A stretch of 64,000 bases of DNA from Paenibacillus protaetiae (GTDB lineage: Bacteria > Bacillota > Bacilli > Paenibacillales > Paenibacillaceae). The stretch spans positions 124,001-188,000 of the forward strand of contig NZ_CP035492.1 in the NCBI RefSeq assembly GCF_004135365.1, given 5' to 3'. The notes below the pieces were generated by a model, which worked only from the letters and a program-made list of their open reading frames with translations, had not been told where the DNA came from and did not search any database. A program made the position numbers and the translations under genes. Shown in pieces: positions 37,628 to 46,634 of the stretch (position 1 is the stretch's first letter; each line of letters starts with the position of its first letter).

Positions 37628-37681
37628 TTCACATTGCTGTCGAAATCCTTTATCATTAAAATGTTGATGTAAACGGTTTAT
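37628..37681 (+). promoter_or_regulatory. citZ promoter with cre-like palindrome
   Basis: TTCACA (37628-37633), 17 bases, TATCAT (37651-37656) form a candidate sigma-A promoter. TGTAAACGGTTTAT at 37668-37681 lies just downstream, around the predicted transcription start; it contains the perfect palindrome TAAACGGTTTA and resembles a cre site except for the final CA. CcpA repression of citZ is known in B. subtilis, so a roadblock operator is plausible. The rest of the 320-bp gap upstream shows no gene. Confidence 0.45.
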
Positions 37682-37725
37682 GGTTTTTTTACGGGGATAA
37701 ATTAAGGTTAAAGGAGAGATGTGTG

Positions 37726-38838
37726 ATGACAGCAACCAAAGGCCTTGAAGGTATCGTAGCGGCTTCCTCGTCGATCAGTTCTATCATTGACGGCGTTTTA
37801 ACCTATCGCGGTATTAATATTGATGATCTTGCACAAAACGCTTCTTTTGAAGAAGTTATTTATTTGCTCTGGTACGGCAAGCTTCCAAACCGCCAGGAAT
37901 TGGCTGGATTAAAAGCTAAGCTGGATGAATATGCATCCATTCCAAATGAAGTCATTGAACAAATCAAAACGTTTCCGAAAGGCGCAAACTCGATGGCGGC
38001 GCTCCGCACAGCCATTTCGAGCCTGGGACTTTACGACGAGTCGGCTAACGATATGAGCCCGGAAGCCAATTTGCAAAAAGCGATCAAGCTGCAAGCTAAG
38101 CTTCCTACAATTGTAGCCGCTTTCTCGCGCATTCGTAACGGTGAGGAGCCTGTAGCGCCTAAGAAAGGCGTATCCATCGCTTACAACTTCCTGTATATGC
38201 TGGATGGTGCCGAGCCTGCAGAAGTTGCCGTTAAAGCGCTTGATCAGGCGCTTGTGCTGCACGCTGACCATGAGCTGAACGCTTCGACGTTTGCAGCGCG
38301 GGTTACGGTTGGCACGTTGTCCGACATTTATTCGGGCGTCACTTCCGCAATCGGTGCTTTGAAAGGGCCGCTTCATGGCGGAGCCAACGAAGCCGTGATG
38401 GTGATGCTGGAGCAAATCGGCTCCCTCGCAAACGTAGAAAGCTGGATTGGCGAAGCGCTTGCCACCAAGCAAAAAATTATGGGCTTTGGGCATCGCGTAT
38501 ATAAAAACGGCGATCCGCGCGCCAAACATTTGCAAAAAATGTCCCGCGAGCTGGGCAAGCTGAAAGGCAATATGGAGCTCTATGATATGTCGGTTAAAAT
38601 CGAAGAGATCGTAACCGGGCAAAAAGGCCTTAAGCCAAACGTAGACTTCTATTCGGCTTCCGTATATACGAATCTGGGCATCCCTCGCGATCTGTTTACG
38701 CCGATCTTTGCCATTAGCCGCGTATCCGGATGGACCGCTCATATTTTGGAGCAATATCAGGATAACCGCCTCATCCGCCCTCGTGCGGATTATGTTGGTC
38801 CTGTGAATGCGAAATACGTTCCGATTGACGAACGCTAA
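37726..38838 (+). CDS. citZ: citrate synthase
   Basis: Condenses oxaloacetate and acetyl-CoA to citrate, the first step of the TCA cycle. AAGGAGAG precedes the start; ATG 37726 (370 residues) is preferred over GTG 37723. Motifs include LHADHELNASTFAARV with the catalytic His-containing loop, GPLHGGANEAV, GFGHRVYKNGDPRA with another active-site His, and DFYSASVYTNLGIP with the catalytic Asp. It heads the citZ-icd-mdh set in the same order as in B. subtilis, here with larger gaps and a possible separate promoter before mdh. Confidence 0.97.
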   Translation: MTATKGLEGIVAASSSISSIIDGVLTYRGINIDDLAQNASFEEVIYLLWYGKLPNRQELAGLKAKLDEYASIPNEVIEQIKTFPKGANSMAALRTAISSLGLYDESANDMSPEANLQKAIKLQAKLPTIVAAFSRIRNGEEPVAPKKGVSIAYNFLYMLDGAEPAEVAVKALDQALVLHADHELNASTFAARVTVGTLSDIYSGVTSAIGALKGPLHGGANEAVMVMLEQIGSLANVESWIGEALATKQKIMGFGHRVYKNGDPRAKHLQKMSRELGKLKGNMELYDMSVKIEEIVTGQKGLKPNVDFYSASVYTNLGIPRDLFTPIFAISRVSGWTAHILEQYQDNRLIRPRADYVGPVNAKYVPIDER

Positions 38839-38865
38839 CAGATTTGAAATGATAGGAGGGGGCAA

Positions 38866-38934
38866 ATGGGTGAAAGCTCGTTTGTTCCTCTACATTTTTT
38901 TTCATATTTCAATATGCGCAGCTGCGCAATTTAA
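38866..38934 (+). CDS. possible 22-residue peptide between citZ and icd
   Basis: ATG 38866 follows a very strong AGGAGGGGG and opens a 22-codon frame ([20 protein letters not shown]) ending at TAA 38932, which is 17 bp before the icd start. The end of the frame contains the perfect 14-bp palindrome TGCGCAGCTGCGCA. A leader peptide controlling icd is possible. Only the ribosome site argues for translation. Confidence 0.3.
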   Translation: MGESSFVPLHFFSYFNMRSCAI

Positions 38935-38951
38935 CCAGGAGGATTGCATTC

Positions 38952-40247
38952 ATGGCTCAATTTGAGAAATTTGCCCTTCCAACCGAAGGCGAAAAAATTA
39001 CAATCGAGAATGGTGTACTTAACGTTCCAAACCACCCAATTGTTCCTTTCATCGAAGGCGACGGCACTGGCCGCGACATTTGGCGCGCTTCGAAACGCGT
39101 TTTGGATGCAGCTGTTGAGAAAGCATACAAAGGCGAAAAAAATATCGCTTGGTACGAAGTGTTTGCCGGCGAAAAAGCATTCAACACTTACGGCGAATGG
39201 CTTCCAGCCGATACGCTGACAGCAATCCGTGAATATATCGTAGCGATCAAAGGTCCTTTGACGACGCCTATCGGCGGCGGCATCCGCTCTCTGAACGTTG
39301 CGCTCCGCCAAGAGCTTGACCTGTATGTGTGCTTGCGTCCGGTTCGCTATTTCGACGGCGTTCCTTCGCCGGTAAAACGTCCTGAGCTGGTTGACATGGT
39401 TATTTTCCGCGAAAACACGGAAGATATCTATGCAGGCATCGAGTACCAAGAAGGTACGGACGCGGTTAAGAAAGTGATCAAGTTCCTGCAGGAAGAAATG
39501 GGCGTTAACAAAATCCGTTTCCCTGAAACGTCCGGTATCGGCATTAAGCCAGTTTCTGCGGAAGGTTCGAAACGCCTCGTTCGCTCCGCGATCGAATATG
39601 CAATCAAGCATAACCGCAAATCGGTTACGCTCGTTCATAAAGGCAATATCATGAAATTTACGGAAGGCGCGTTCAAAAACTGGGGTTACGAAGTAGCTGA
39701 AACCGAATACGCGGATTCCACATTCACTTGGGGCCAATATGACCGCATCAAAGAAGAGCAAGGCGTTGACGCGGCGAACCAAGCGCAAAAAGACGCGGAA
39801 GCAGCCGGCAAAGTCATCATCAAGGACGCTATTGCCGACATCGCTTTGCAGCAAGTATTAACTCGCCCGACCGATTTCGACGTTATTGCGACGCTGAACC
39901 TGAACGGCGACTATCTGTCCGACGCTCTGGCAGCGCAAGTTGGCGGCATCGGCATCGCGCCAGGCGCAAACATCAACTACTTGACCGGACATGCAATCTT
40001 CGAAGCTACGCATGGCACGGCTCCTAAATATGCGGATAAAGACGTTGTAAACCCAGGTTCCGTTATTTTGTCCGGCGTTATGATGCTTGAACACCTCGGC
40101 TGGCAAGAAGCGGCTGACCTGATCTACAAAGGCATGGAAACGTCGATCAACAACAAAACGGTTACGTATGACTTTGCACGTCTGATGGAAGGCGCTAAGG
40201 AAGTAAAATGCTCCGAGTTCGCTGACCAAATCATCGCAAACATGTAA
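38952..40247 (+). CDS. icd: isocitrate dehydrogenase (NADP+)
   Basis: Oxidatively decarboxylates isocitrate to 2-oxoglutarate with NADP+. AGGAGG precedes ATG 38952. Key parts are [17 protein letters not shown] (~30-46), the substrate Ser loop [22 protein letters not shown] (split around residues 112-133), [17 protein letters not shown], and the NADP-binding [17 protein letters not shown] near residue 355. 431 residues, close to B. subtilis Icd (423). No terminator is seen immediately after; the following 700 bp contain repeats instead. Confidence 0.97.
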   Translation: MAQFEKFALPTEGEKITIENGVLNVPNHPIVPFIEGDGTGRDIWRASKRVLDAAVEKAYKGEKNIAWYEVFAGEKAFNTYGEWLPADTLTAIREYIVAIKGPLTTPIGGGIRSLNVALRQELDLYVCLRPVRYFDGVPSPVKRPELVDMVIFRENTEDIYAGIEYQEGTDAVKKVIKFLQEEMGVNKIRFPETSGIGIKPVSAEGSKRLVRSAIEYAIKHNRKSVTLVHKGNIMKFTEGAFKNWGYEVAETEYADSTFTWGQYDRIKEEQGVDAANQAQKDAEAAGKVIIKDAIADIALQQVLTRPTDFDVIATLNLNGDYLSDALAAQVGGIGIAPGANINYLTGHAIFEATHGTAPKYADKDVVNPGSVILSGVMMLEHLGWQEAADLIYKGMETSINNKTVTYDFARLMEGAKEVKCSEFADQIIANM

Positions 40248-40384
40248 TCAAACAGCAGCGGGGGAGCAATCCCCCGCTTTCTTTCTTTAAGCCCCTTACA
40301 AGCCTCGCAGAGGTAACAGCGGGTCCCGCAGCGGCACAGGAACGCAAAGCCAGCCCGCGCGACTCTCAAAGGCGGCAAGGTCCG

Positions 40385-40640
40385 CCAAAACGCATCCCGC
40401 AGGGGCACGAACCTGCACTCCAAACCGCCGGCGGGTCCCAGGTCAGAGGCCAAAACGCATCCCGCAGGGGCACGAACCTGCACCCCAAACCGCCGGCGGG
40501 TCCCAGGTCAGAGGCCAAAACGCGTCCCGCAGGGGCACGAACCTGCACCCCAAACCGCCGGCGGGTCCCAGGTCAGAGGCCAAAACGCGTCCCGCAGGGG
40601 CACGAACCTGCACTCCAAACTGTCAGCGGGTCCCGCAGGG
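40385..40640. repeat. 65-bp tandem repeat array (four copies)
   Basis: Copies begin at 40385, 40450, 40515 and 40580, an exact 65-bp period. Each begins CCAAAACGC and contains CCCGCAGGGGCACGAACCTG and CAAACCGCCGGCGGGTCCCA. Copies 1-3 differ at only a few bases; the fourth diverges after ~42 bases. Within each unit GCAGG/CCTGC and the self-complementary CCGCCGGCGG can fold. 65 is not a multiple of three, so it is not a protein repeat. Degenerate related sequence precedes it from ~40310. Confidence 0.9.
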
Positions 40641-40645
40641 ACTAA

Positions 40646-40731
40646 GCGGTCATTGCGAGTATGTTCGGTGACCGCGCCTCTGCTGCACCAACGTGTACAC
40701 CTTTCGGGTGTCCAGAGGGGCAGCGCCCCTC
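40646..40731. other. hairpin cluster between the two repeat arrays
   Basis: GCGGTCA (40646) pairs with TGACCGC (40669-40675), a small ACACC/GGTGT stem follows, and GAGGGGC (40715) pairs with GCCCCTC (40725-40731) across AGC. There is no T tract. Function unknown; it may be part of an inserted repetitive element. Confidence 0.5.
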
Positions 40732-40750
40732 GGGGTCCCCCTTACGACAA

Positions 40751-40895
40751 GGGGATTTAGGGGGTTGGGAAACGCCCTTAGGGGTTGGGGTTTAGGGGGT
40801 TGGAAACGCCCTTAGGGGTTGGGGTTTAGGGGGTTGGAAACGCCCTTAGGGTTGGGGGTTAGGGGTTGAAAACACCCTTAAGGGCCAGGGGGACG
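40751..40895 (+). repeat. G-rich ~34-bp tandem repeats upstream of mdh
   Basis: The core TTTAGGGGGTTGG-AAACGCCC-TTAGGGGTTGGGG is repeated with TTAG markers at 40756, 40791, 40825 and 40858 (periods 35, 34, 33). Runs of four or five G on the plus strand are closely spaced, so G-quadruplexes could form in the mdh leader RNA. The array ends ~68 bp before the mdh start. Confidence 0.85.
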
Positions 40896-40962
40896 AACCC
40901 CCTTTGAGGGTCGGGGTAAACACTTCTCAAGGCGGGGTTACCATTTAAGGAGGATGCTTAAA

Positions 40963-41904
40963 ATGCCAATTAAACGCAACAAAATTACAGTCGTGGGCGC
41001 AGGTTTTACCGGTGCCACAACCGCTTTGATGCTTGCGCAAAAAGAGCTTGGCAATGTTGTTCTCGTTGATATTCCGCAGCTTGAAAACCCTACAAAAGGC
41101 AAAGCGCTCGACATGCTGGAATCCACTCCGGTGCAAGGCGTTGACGCTAATATCATCGGCACCTCCAACTACGAGGACACGAGCGATTCGGACATCGTTA
41201 TTATTACGGCCGGCGTTGCGCGTAAACCGGGGATGAGCCGCGATGATCTTGTCAATACAAATGCCGGCATTGTAAAATCGGTATGCGAAAATATAAAAGC
41301 GTTTAGCCCCGAGGCGTATGTCATCATCTTGAGCAATCCGGTCGACGCCATGACCTATGTGGCTTACCAAACGCTTGGTTTCCCTAAAAATCGTGTAATC
41401 GGGCAGTCCGGCGTGCTCGATACGGCCCGGTACTGCACGTTTATCGCGCAGGAGCTTAACGTCTCCGTCGAGGACGTCCGCGGCTTTGTGCTGGGCGGCC
41501 ATGGCGACGATATGGTGCCGCTTGTCCGTTACTCGAATGTAGCGGGCATCCCGATCGAAAAGCTCATTCCGGCGGACCGCATCGAAGCGATTGTGCAGCG
41601 CGCACGCGTTGGAGGCGGTGAAATCGTGAGCTTGCTGGGCAACGGCAGCGCTTATTATGCGCCTGCAGCATCGCTGGTTCAAATGGCGGAAGCGGTGCTG
41701 AAGGACAAAAAACGGATTTTGCCGGTCATCGCGCTGCTGAAAGGCGAATACGGCTATGACAATCTGTTTATGGGTGTGCCGGCAGTCATCGGCGGCGACG
41801 GGATTGAGAAAATCTTCGAGCTGGAGCTGACGGCGGAAGAAAAAGCCGCGCTTGATAAATCCGCTCAATCGGTACGCAGCGTCATTCAGGTTGTCAGCGG
41901 CTGA
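40963..41904 (+). CDS. mdh: malate dehydrogenase
   Basis: Oxidises malate to oxaloacetate with NAD+. AAGGAGG at 40947 makes ATG 40963 the best start (9-base spacing); ATG 40954 touches the ribosome site. The product has the LDH-like Rossmann start [48 protein letters not shown] with the substrate Arg residues, and the catalytic His in [14 protein letters not shown]. 313 residues, normal. It is followed by a terminator and then recQ, whereas phoPR follow in B. subtilis. Its leader contains the G-rich repeats. Confidence 0.97.
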   Translation: MPIKRNKITVVGAGFTGATTALMLAQKELGNVVLVDIPQLENPTKGKALDMLESTPVQGVDANIIGTSNYEDTSDSDIVIITAGVARKPGMSRDDLVNTNAGIVKSVCENIKAFSPEAYVIILSNPVDAMTYVAYQTLGFPKNRVIGQSGVLDTARYCTFIAQELNVSVEDVRGFVLGGHGDDMVPLVRYSNVAGIPIEKLIPADRIEAIVQRARVGGGEIVSLLGNGSAYYAPAASLVQMAEAVLKDKKRILPVIALLKGEYGYDNLFMGVPAVIGGDGIEKIFELELTAEEKAALDKSAQSVRSVIQVVSG

Positions 41905-41946
41905 TCTTTGCTTTTTTTTGCAGCCAATAGGCTTTCAGTTTGGGAG

Positions 41947-41985
41947 GACCCCGACATTCACTTTGGCGGGGTCTTTCTTTTTTTA
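41947..41985 (+). terminator. terminator after mdh
   Basis: GACCCCG pairs with CGGGGTC around a 13-base loop, followed by TTTCTTTTTTT. Confidence 0.8.
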
Positions 41986-42059
41986 TCGTTGTCCATAATT
42001 TTTATCGTATCCTTTATTAACAACGGGTTCATTATTTAAAGCAGCTAGGAGGGATGGAA

Positions 42060-44261
42060 TTGCTGAGCAAGGCAAAAGAATTGTTAAAGCAGGTGTACGG
42101 CTACGACGAGTTCCGCAAAGGGCAGGAGCAAATTATTGGCGGCATTCTCGAAGGCAAAGATACGCTTGCCGTGCTGCCGACCGGCGGAGGCAAGTCGATA
42201 TGTTATCAAATACCGGCGCTGGCGCTGGAAGGGACAACGATCGTCATTTCCCCGCTCATTTCCTTGATGAAGGACCAGGTGGACACGCTGAACCGGCTTG
42301 GCGTGCCGGCCGCTTATTTAAACAGCTCGCTGGGAGCAGCGGAATACCGGGATATTATGCGCAATGCGATGATGGGCGAATATAAGCTGCTCTACGTTGC
42401 GCCGGAGCGGCTGGACGCGCCGATGTTTGCTTCGCTGGCGGAGCAGCTTACGATTCCGCTTATCGCCATTGACGAGGCGCATTGCGTATCGCAGTGGGGG
42501 CATGATTTCCGCCCGAGCTACCGCCAGCTGGCAGGATGGATCCGCAGCATGGCGAATCGGCCGCTTGTAGCGGCATTTACGGCAACAGCCACGCAGGAGG
42601 TGGCGGACGATATTACCGCCATGCTTGATTTGCATGCGCCTAACGTATTTGTAACCGGATTTGCCCGGCCGAATCTGGCATTGTCTGTCGTCACCGGCGC
42701 GGATAAAAGAAGGTTTTTGCTCCGGTTTGCAGAGGAGCGCCGCGAACAGTCCGGCATCGTATATACGGCGACCCGCAAAGAAGCCGAACAGGTACATGAG
42801 CTGCTGTCGAAAGCGGGCTATGCCGCGGGCAAATATCATGGCGGCTTATCCGATACGGAACGCGCGCAGGCACAGGAGCGGTTTCGCTTTGACGATATTC
42901 GCATTATGGTGGCGACAAACGCCTTTGGCATGGGCATAGACAAGCCAAACGTCCGTTATGTGCTGCACTGGCAAATGCCGGGCGACATTGAGTCGTATTA
43001 CCAAGAGGCGGGACGCGCCGGCCGCGACGGCGAAGAGAGCGAATGCATCCTGTTGTTCGAGCCGCAGGATATTCAAATTCAGCGGTACTTGATTGAGCAG
43101 GGCCCTGGCGAGGACAGCCGCAAATCGGTCCAGCTGGCGAAGCTGAACCATATGGCGAACTACAGCCGGACGCAGCGCTGCCTGCAGCAGTTTATCGTCG
43201 ATTATTTTGGCGAAAGCGGCGCGGAGCCCTGCGGCAAATGCAGCAGCTGCCTCGACAAAAGCGAGTTGGTCGAGCGCACGGCCGAAGCGCAAAAGGCGAT
43301 GTCATGCGTCGGCCGGATGAAGGGGCGCTTCGGCGTGACGATGGTCGCCAAAGTGCTGAAAGGTTCGCGCGACAAGCGTGTGCTTGAATTTGGGCTGGAC
43401 AAGCTGTCGACGTATGGTCTGTTCCGCAGCTGGCCGGAGAAGGAAATTGCCGATTGGCTGTATTGGCTTGCCGCGGAAGGTTACTTGAAGCTGAGCGACG
43501 GCCAGTACCCGACCGTTTCGCTGACTGCCAGCGCCTTGCCTGTACTGGAAGGGAAAGAGCCGGTCATGCAGCGGCTGCGCACGTCGGTGCGGCGGCAGGC
43601 TTCCGAGGGCCGCCATTACGCCATGCCTGTATTTGAGGCGCTGCGCGAATGGCGCAAAGAGGCGGCCGCGCAGGAAGGCGTGCCGCCGTTTATGCTCTTT
43701 TTTGACGCAACGCTGAAGGAGCTGGCCGATGCGATGCCGCAAACCGAAGCGGAACTGCTGCAGGTGAAAGGGATCGGCGCGGCCAAAGCGGCCAAATACG
43801 GCGAAAATATTTTGGCCATCATGGCGCAATTCGCCGGCGGAGCCAATGGGGAGGGCGCCAGACGCGATGCGCCTTACGAGCCGTCCCATGCGCCGCAGGC
43901 GCGCATCCGCACAGCGGCAGCAGCCCCCGGCGCAGCTGCCGGGGAAGACGGCGACACGCCAAGCCACCTGCTGTCGCTGCGGATGTTCCAAAGCGGCATG
44001 GAGCCGCAGCAGATTGCAGAAGCGAGAGGATTAAGCCGAGTAACCGTCGAGGCGCATTTGATCCGCGGGGCGGAAGAAGGCGAAGAGCTGGAATGGAGCC
44101 GGGTTATTCCGCCTGAATTCGAGCAGCTAATTTTGGATGCGATCCGTACGGTTGGCCAAGGCAAGCTGAAGCCGATCAAGGAGGCGCTGCCGGATCAGGT
44201 CGAATATTTTGCCATCCACGGCGTTATGGCCAAATACGGGTTGAAAAACGCGGTCCAATAG
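42060..44261 (+). CDS. recQ: RecQ-type ATP-dependent DNA helicase
   Basis: 3'-5' DNA helicase for recombination and fork repair. TTG 42060 has AGGAGG 7 bases upstream; ATG 42054 is almost on top of that site. Helicase core: AVLPTGGGKSICYQ (Walker A, ~42), IDEAHCVSQWGHDFRPSY (DEAH, ~140), AFTATAT, and GRAGRDGEESEC (motif VI). The zinc region has Cys residues at RCLQQF and CGKCSSCLDK. A winged helix, an HRDC domain (FFDATLKELADAMPQTEAEL, VKGIGAAKAAKYG) and, after an Ala-rich linker, an extra C-terminal helix-turn-helix domain (SLRMFQSGMEPQQIAEARGL) follow. 733 residues, longer than B. subtilis RecQ (591) because of the last domain. Confidence 0.95.
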   Translation: MLSKAKELLKQVYGYDEFRKGQEQIIGGILEGKDTLAVLPTGGGKSICYQIPALALEGTTIVISPLISLMKDQVDTLNRLGVPAAYLNSSLGAAEYRDIMRNAMMGEYKLLYVAPERLDAPMFASLAEQLTIPLIAIDEAHCVSQWGHDFRPSYRQLAGWIRSMANRPLVAAFTATATQEVADDITAMLDLHAPNVFVTGFARPNLALSVVTGADKRRFLLRFAEERREQSGIVYTATRKEAEQVHELLSKAGYAAGKYHGGLSDTERAQAQERFRFDDIRIMVATNAFGMGIDKPNVRYVLHWQMPGDIESYYQEAGRAGRDGEESECILLFEPQDIQIQRYLIEQGPGEDSRKSVQLAKLNHMANYSRTQRCLQQFIVDYFGESGAEPCGKCSSCLDKSELVERTAEAQKAMSCVGRMKGRFGVTMVAKVLKGSRDKRVLEFGLDKLSTYGLFRSWPEKEIADWLYWLAAEGYLKLSDGQYPTVSLTASALPVLEGKEPVMQRLRTSVRRQASEGRHYAMPVFEALREWRKEAAAQEGVPPFMLFFDATLKELADAMPQTEAELLQVKGIGAAKAAKYGENILAIMAQFAGGANGEGARRDAPYEPSHAPQARIRTAAAAPGAAAGEDGDTPSHLLSLRMFQSGMEPQQIAEARGLSRVTVEAHLIRGAEEGEELEWSRVIPPEFEQLILDAIRTVGQGKLKPIKEALPDQVEYFAIHGVMAKYGLKNAVQ

Positions 44262-44282
44262 TGCAAAAACATCCTTCGTTAT

Positions 44283-44311
44283 TTGTTCTCGCGGCGCGCT
44301 TCTAGTATACT
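44283..44311 (+). promoter_or_regulatory. sigma-A-type promoter upstream of small membrane protein
   Basis: TTGTTC (44283-44288), 17 bases, TATACT (44306-44311), 79 bp before the start at 44390. Confidence 0.55.
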
Positions 44312-44389
44312 GGTTGGTAGATTATTGCTTACAGGCGGCGTCTGCCGCTTGCCGGGCATCTGTTAATCGAACCGACAGGAGGAAAAAGA

Positions 44390-44809
44390 ATGAATAATGT
44401 TTTTTGGTTCCTGCACCTGCTTGGAGCGGTCGGAATGGGTTTTTATATTGTGCTTCCGATTATGCTCGGCAGAGCGACCAAGCTGGCGGGCGGAGGGCAA
44501 GAAGGGCTTGCTGACGGCCTTGCTTCGGCGAACCGGGTTGTCCAATATTTTCTGATCGTCCAGCTGCTTACAGGCGGTTATTTGATGTCGCAGGGAGATT
44601 ATGCGGTAGGCTGGATGGTTATTATCATCGTGCTGTTTTTGGCGATTGCGGCCGTTTCCGGCATTATCTCGAAGCCTTTGAAGCTGATTGTTTCTTCGAT
44701 CCAATCCGGCCAAAGCGCAACGAACCACATCGGCAAAGCCCGTGTGCTTAGCCTGATTGTGCTTATTCTTTATGTAGTTGTTATTTATTTCATGAGATTC
44801 CCGTTCTAA
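44390..44809 (+). CDS. four-helix integral membrane protein, unknown function
   Basis: A 139-residue protein with four hydrophobic segments (~5-25, 50-66, 75-96 and 115-136): FWFLHLLGAVGMGFYIVLPI, VVQYFLIVQLLTGGYL, VIIIVLFLAIAAVSGIIS and VLSLIVLILYVVVIYFM. The first helix has a His and resembles DUF2269-type membrane proteins, but I cannot name it with confidence. AGGAGG lies before ATG 44390, with its own likely promoter. It sits 46 bp upstream of kdgK, so co-transcription is possible but the functional link is unclear. Confidence 0.75.
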   Translation: MNNVFWFLHLLGAVGMGFYIVLPIMLGRATKLAGGGQEGLADGLASANRVVQYFLIVQLLTGGYLMSQGDYAVGWMVIIIVLFLAIAAVSGIISKPLKLIVSSIQSGQSATNHIGKARVLSLIVLILYVVVIYFMRFPF

Positions 44810-44855
44810 GCAACTGGACGGATAAGGGAATCCGGCATAATAGGGGGAGACTTTC

Positions 44856-45812
44856 ATGCAGCAAGCATCACCGGATATTGTAACATTCGGCGAGTCTATG
44901 GCTTTATTTATGCCGCCCGAGCATCGGGCGCTGGAGAGGGCAACGGAACTGGAACAAAGCTTTGGCGGAGCGGAAAGCAATGTAGCGATCGGCGTGGCGC
45001 GCCTTGGCGTGACGTCCGGCTGGTTCGGGACAGTTGGCGACGATCCGTTCGGCAAAATGATTTTGAAGGCGCTGCGGGCCGAAGGCGTGGATGTCTCTCA
45101 TGCCCGCCAGAGCGGTGAGGCGCCGACAGGGCTTATGTTCCGTGAGAAGGTGGCCGGCAGAGTGTCGGTCCACTATTACCGCAAACATTCTGCGGCAAGC
45201 CGTGTAACGCCGGAACAGCTGGATGAAGCTTACATACGCGGCGCCAAAATTTTGCATGTAACGGGAATTACGGCCGCCCTGAGCCCGAACTGCCTTGCTG
45301 CGGTGCGCCGGGCAATTGAAATTGCCAAGGATGCAGGCGTCAAAGTATGCTTTGATCCGAACTTGCGCTTGAAGCTTTGGTCCATCGAAGAAGCCCGGGA
45401 AGCGCTGCTGCCGCTTGCGAAAGAAGCGGATTATTTCCTGCCGGGGTGGGACGAGCTTAAGCTGTTGTATGATACGGACGATTACGAAACGGTAAAAGAG
45501 CAATTGCTGCAGCTGAATGCGGTAACGGTTGTAAAAGGATACGGCGACAATACGGTAGTCCTTGAGAATGGCAATGAAACGATTGTGCCGTTCTATCCGG
45601 CAGAACAGGTTATCGATACGGTTGGCGCCGGAGACGGTTTTTGCGCCGGATTTTTGGCAGGACTGCGCAAAGGGCTGTCCCCGCTTGAAGCCGTTCGGCT
45701 GGCCAGCGTTAACGGCTCGCTTGTGGTCCAAATGCGCGGAGACTGGGAAGCGCTGCCAGAATGGAGTGCCGTGGAACAGCGGCTTGGCTCCAAAGCATGG
45801 GTGGAGCGTTAA
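44856..45812 (+). CDS. kdgK: 2-keto-3-deoxygluconate kinase (PfkB family)
   Basis: Phosphorylates KDG from pectin or hexuronate breakdown to KDPG for aldolase cleavage. The PfkB fold has DIVTFGESMALFMP at the start, FGGAESNVAIGVARLG (~35-50), FDPNLRLKLW (~168) and the C-terminal DTVGAGDGFCAGFLAG (~253) with the catalytic Asp. TFGES and LFMP are typical of KDG kinases rather than ribokinases. The ATG follows GGGGGAGAC. Its stop overlaps the start of a DeoR regulator. With the rhamnogalacturonan lyase at 3.5 kb it fits a pectin diet. No KDPG aldolase is in the window. Confidence 0.85.
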   Translation: MQQASPDIVTFGESMALFMPPEHRALERATELEQSFGGAESNVAIGVARLGVTSGWFGTVGDDPFGKMILKALRAEGVDVSHARQSGEAPTGLMFREKVAGRVSVHYYRKHSAASRVTPEQLDEAYIRGAKILHVTGITAALSPNCLAAVRRAIEIAKDAGVKVCFDPNLRLKLWSIEEAREALLPLAKEADYFLPGWDELKLLYDTDDYETVKEQLLQLNAVTVVKGYGDNTVVLENGNETIVPFYPAEQVIDTVGAGDGFCAGFLAGLRKGLSPLEAVRLASVNGSLVVQMRGDWEALPEWSAVEQRLGSKAWVER

Positions 45813-46606
45813 TGAACAGCGATACGGCCGCTTCGAAAGGGCAGCGCAGGCGTGACGGCATCGTTCAACTGCTCAAGCAGCAGGGGCGGATTACGATTCA
45901 GGAAATTGTCGAACGGTTCGGCTGCTCGGAAGCTACGGCAAGAAGAGACCTGGAACAGCTGGAGACGGCTTATCCGGTCATCCGAACGATCGGCGGAGCG
46001 ATGTATGACGGCTTGAACGCCGCCCGCGACATCCCGTTTGCGGAGAAGGAAGGCTTGTCGTTCCTGGAGAAGGAACGGATAGCCGAGCTTGCGGCTTCGC
46101 TCGTGGAGGAAGGGGATGTTATCGGCCTCTCCGGCGGCACAACCAACTATCTGATCGCCAAAATGCTGAAGCCGCGCACCGGCATTACCGTTGTGACCAA
46201 CGCGGTTAATATTGCGATGGAGCTGGCCGGCAGCGGTATTCAAGTTGTGGTGACCGGCGGCATTATGCGCCATAACAGCTTTGAGCTTTGCGGTCCGCTG
46301 GGCGAGGGCATGGTAGCCCATCTGAACATCGGCAAAATGTTCATTGGGGTGGACGGCGTCTCGCAGGCGCATGGTATTACCACGTATTCCGAGCAGGAAG
46401 CGCAAATTGCGAAAGCGCTTATTCAGCGCTCACAATTTACGTATGCGGTATTTGACCAGACGAAGGTGGATAAATCTTCGCTGTTTTCCATTGCGGCGCT
46501 TGCCGAATTGCAGGCTTTCATAACAGACAAGCCGCTTCCGGAGGCGCTGGAAGCCGAAGCTGGAAGCTTGGGCATCCAGGTGCATATCGCAGAACGCAGG
46601 TTATAA
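45812..46606 (+). CDS. DeoR-family transcriptional regulator
   Basis: Sugar-phosphate-responsive repressor, 264 residues. ATG 45812 overlaps the kdgK stop by one base (TAATG) with GGTGGAG just upstream. N-terminal DeoR helix-turn-helix RITIQEIVERFGCSEATARR and the following DLEQLE (~22-48); C-terminal sugar-isomerase-like ligand domain with IGLSGGTTNYLIAKML (~103) and FIGVDGVSQAHGITT. Translational coupling with kdgK suggests it controls kdgK or other hexuronate genes, with a sugar phosphate as effector; this is inferred from context. Confidence 0.88.
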   Translation: MNSDTAASKGQRRRDGIVQLLKQQGRITIQEIVERFGCSEATARRDLEQLETAYPVIRTIGGAMYDGLNAARDIPFAEKEGLSFLEKERIAELAASLVEEGDVIGLSGGTTNYLIAKMLKPRTGITVVTNAVNIAMELAGSGIQVVVTGGIMRHNSFELCGPLGEGMVAHLNIGKMFIGVDGVSQAHGITTYSEQEAQIAKALIQRSQFTYAVFDQTKVDKSSLFSIAALAELQAFITDKPLPEALEAEAGSLGIQVHIAERRL

Positions 46607-46634
46607 CGGAAACAGGCGTCCATATGTTTATACG

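Noticed and set aside
40124-40548. Minus-strand frames through the 65-bp repeats
   Set aside because: The period of 65 shifts frame in each unit, so the repeated peptide is an accident; no ribosome sites.
40385-40895. CRISPR array
   Set aside because: Units are tandem with no unique spacers between them, and no cas genes are nearby.
40751-40895. Telomere-like sequence because of TTAGGGG runs
   Set aside because: It is flanked by ordinary chromosomal genes on both sides; resemblance is superficial.
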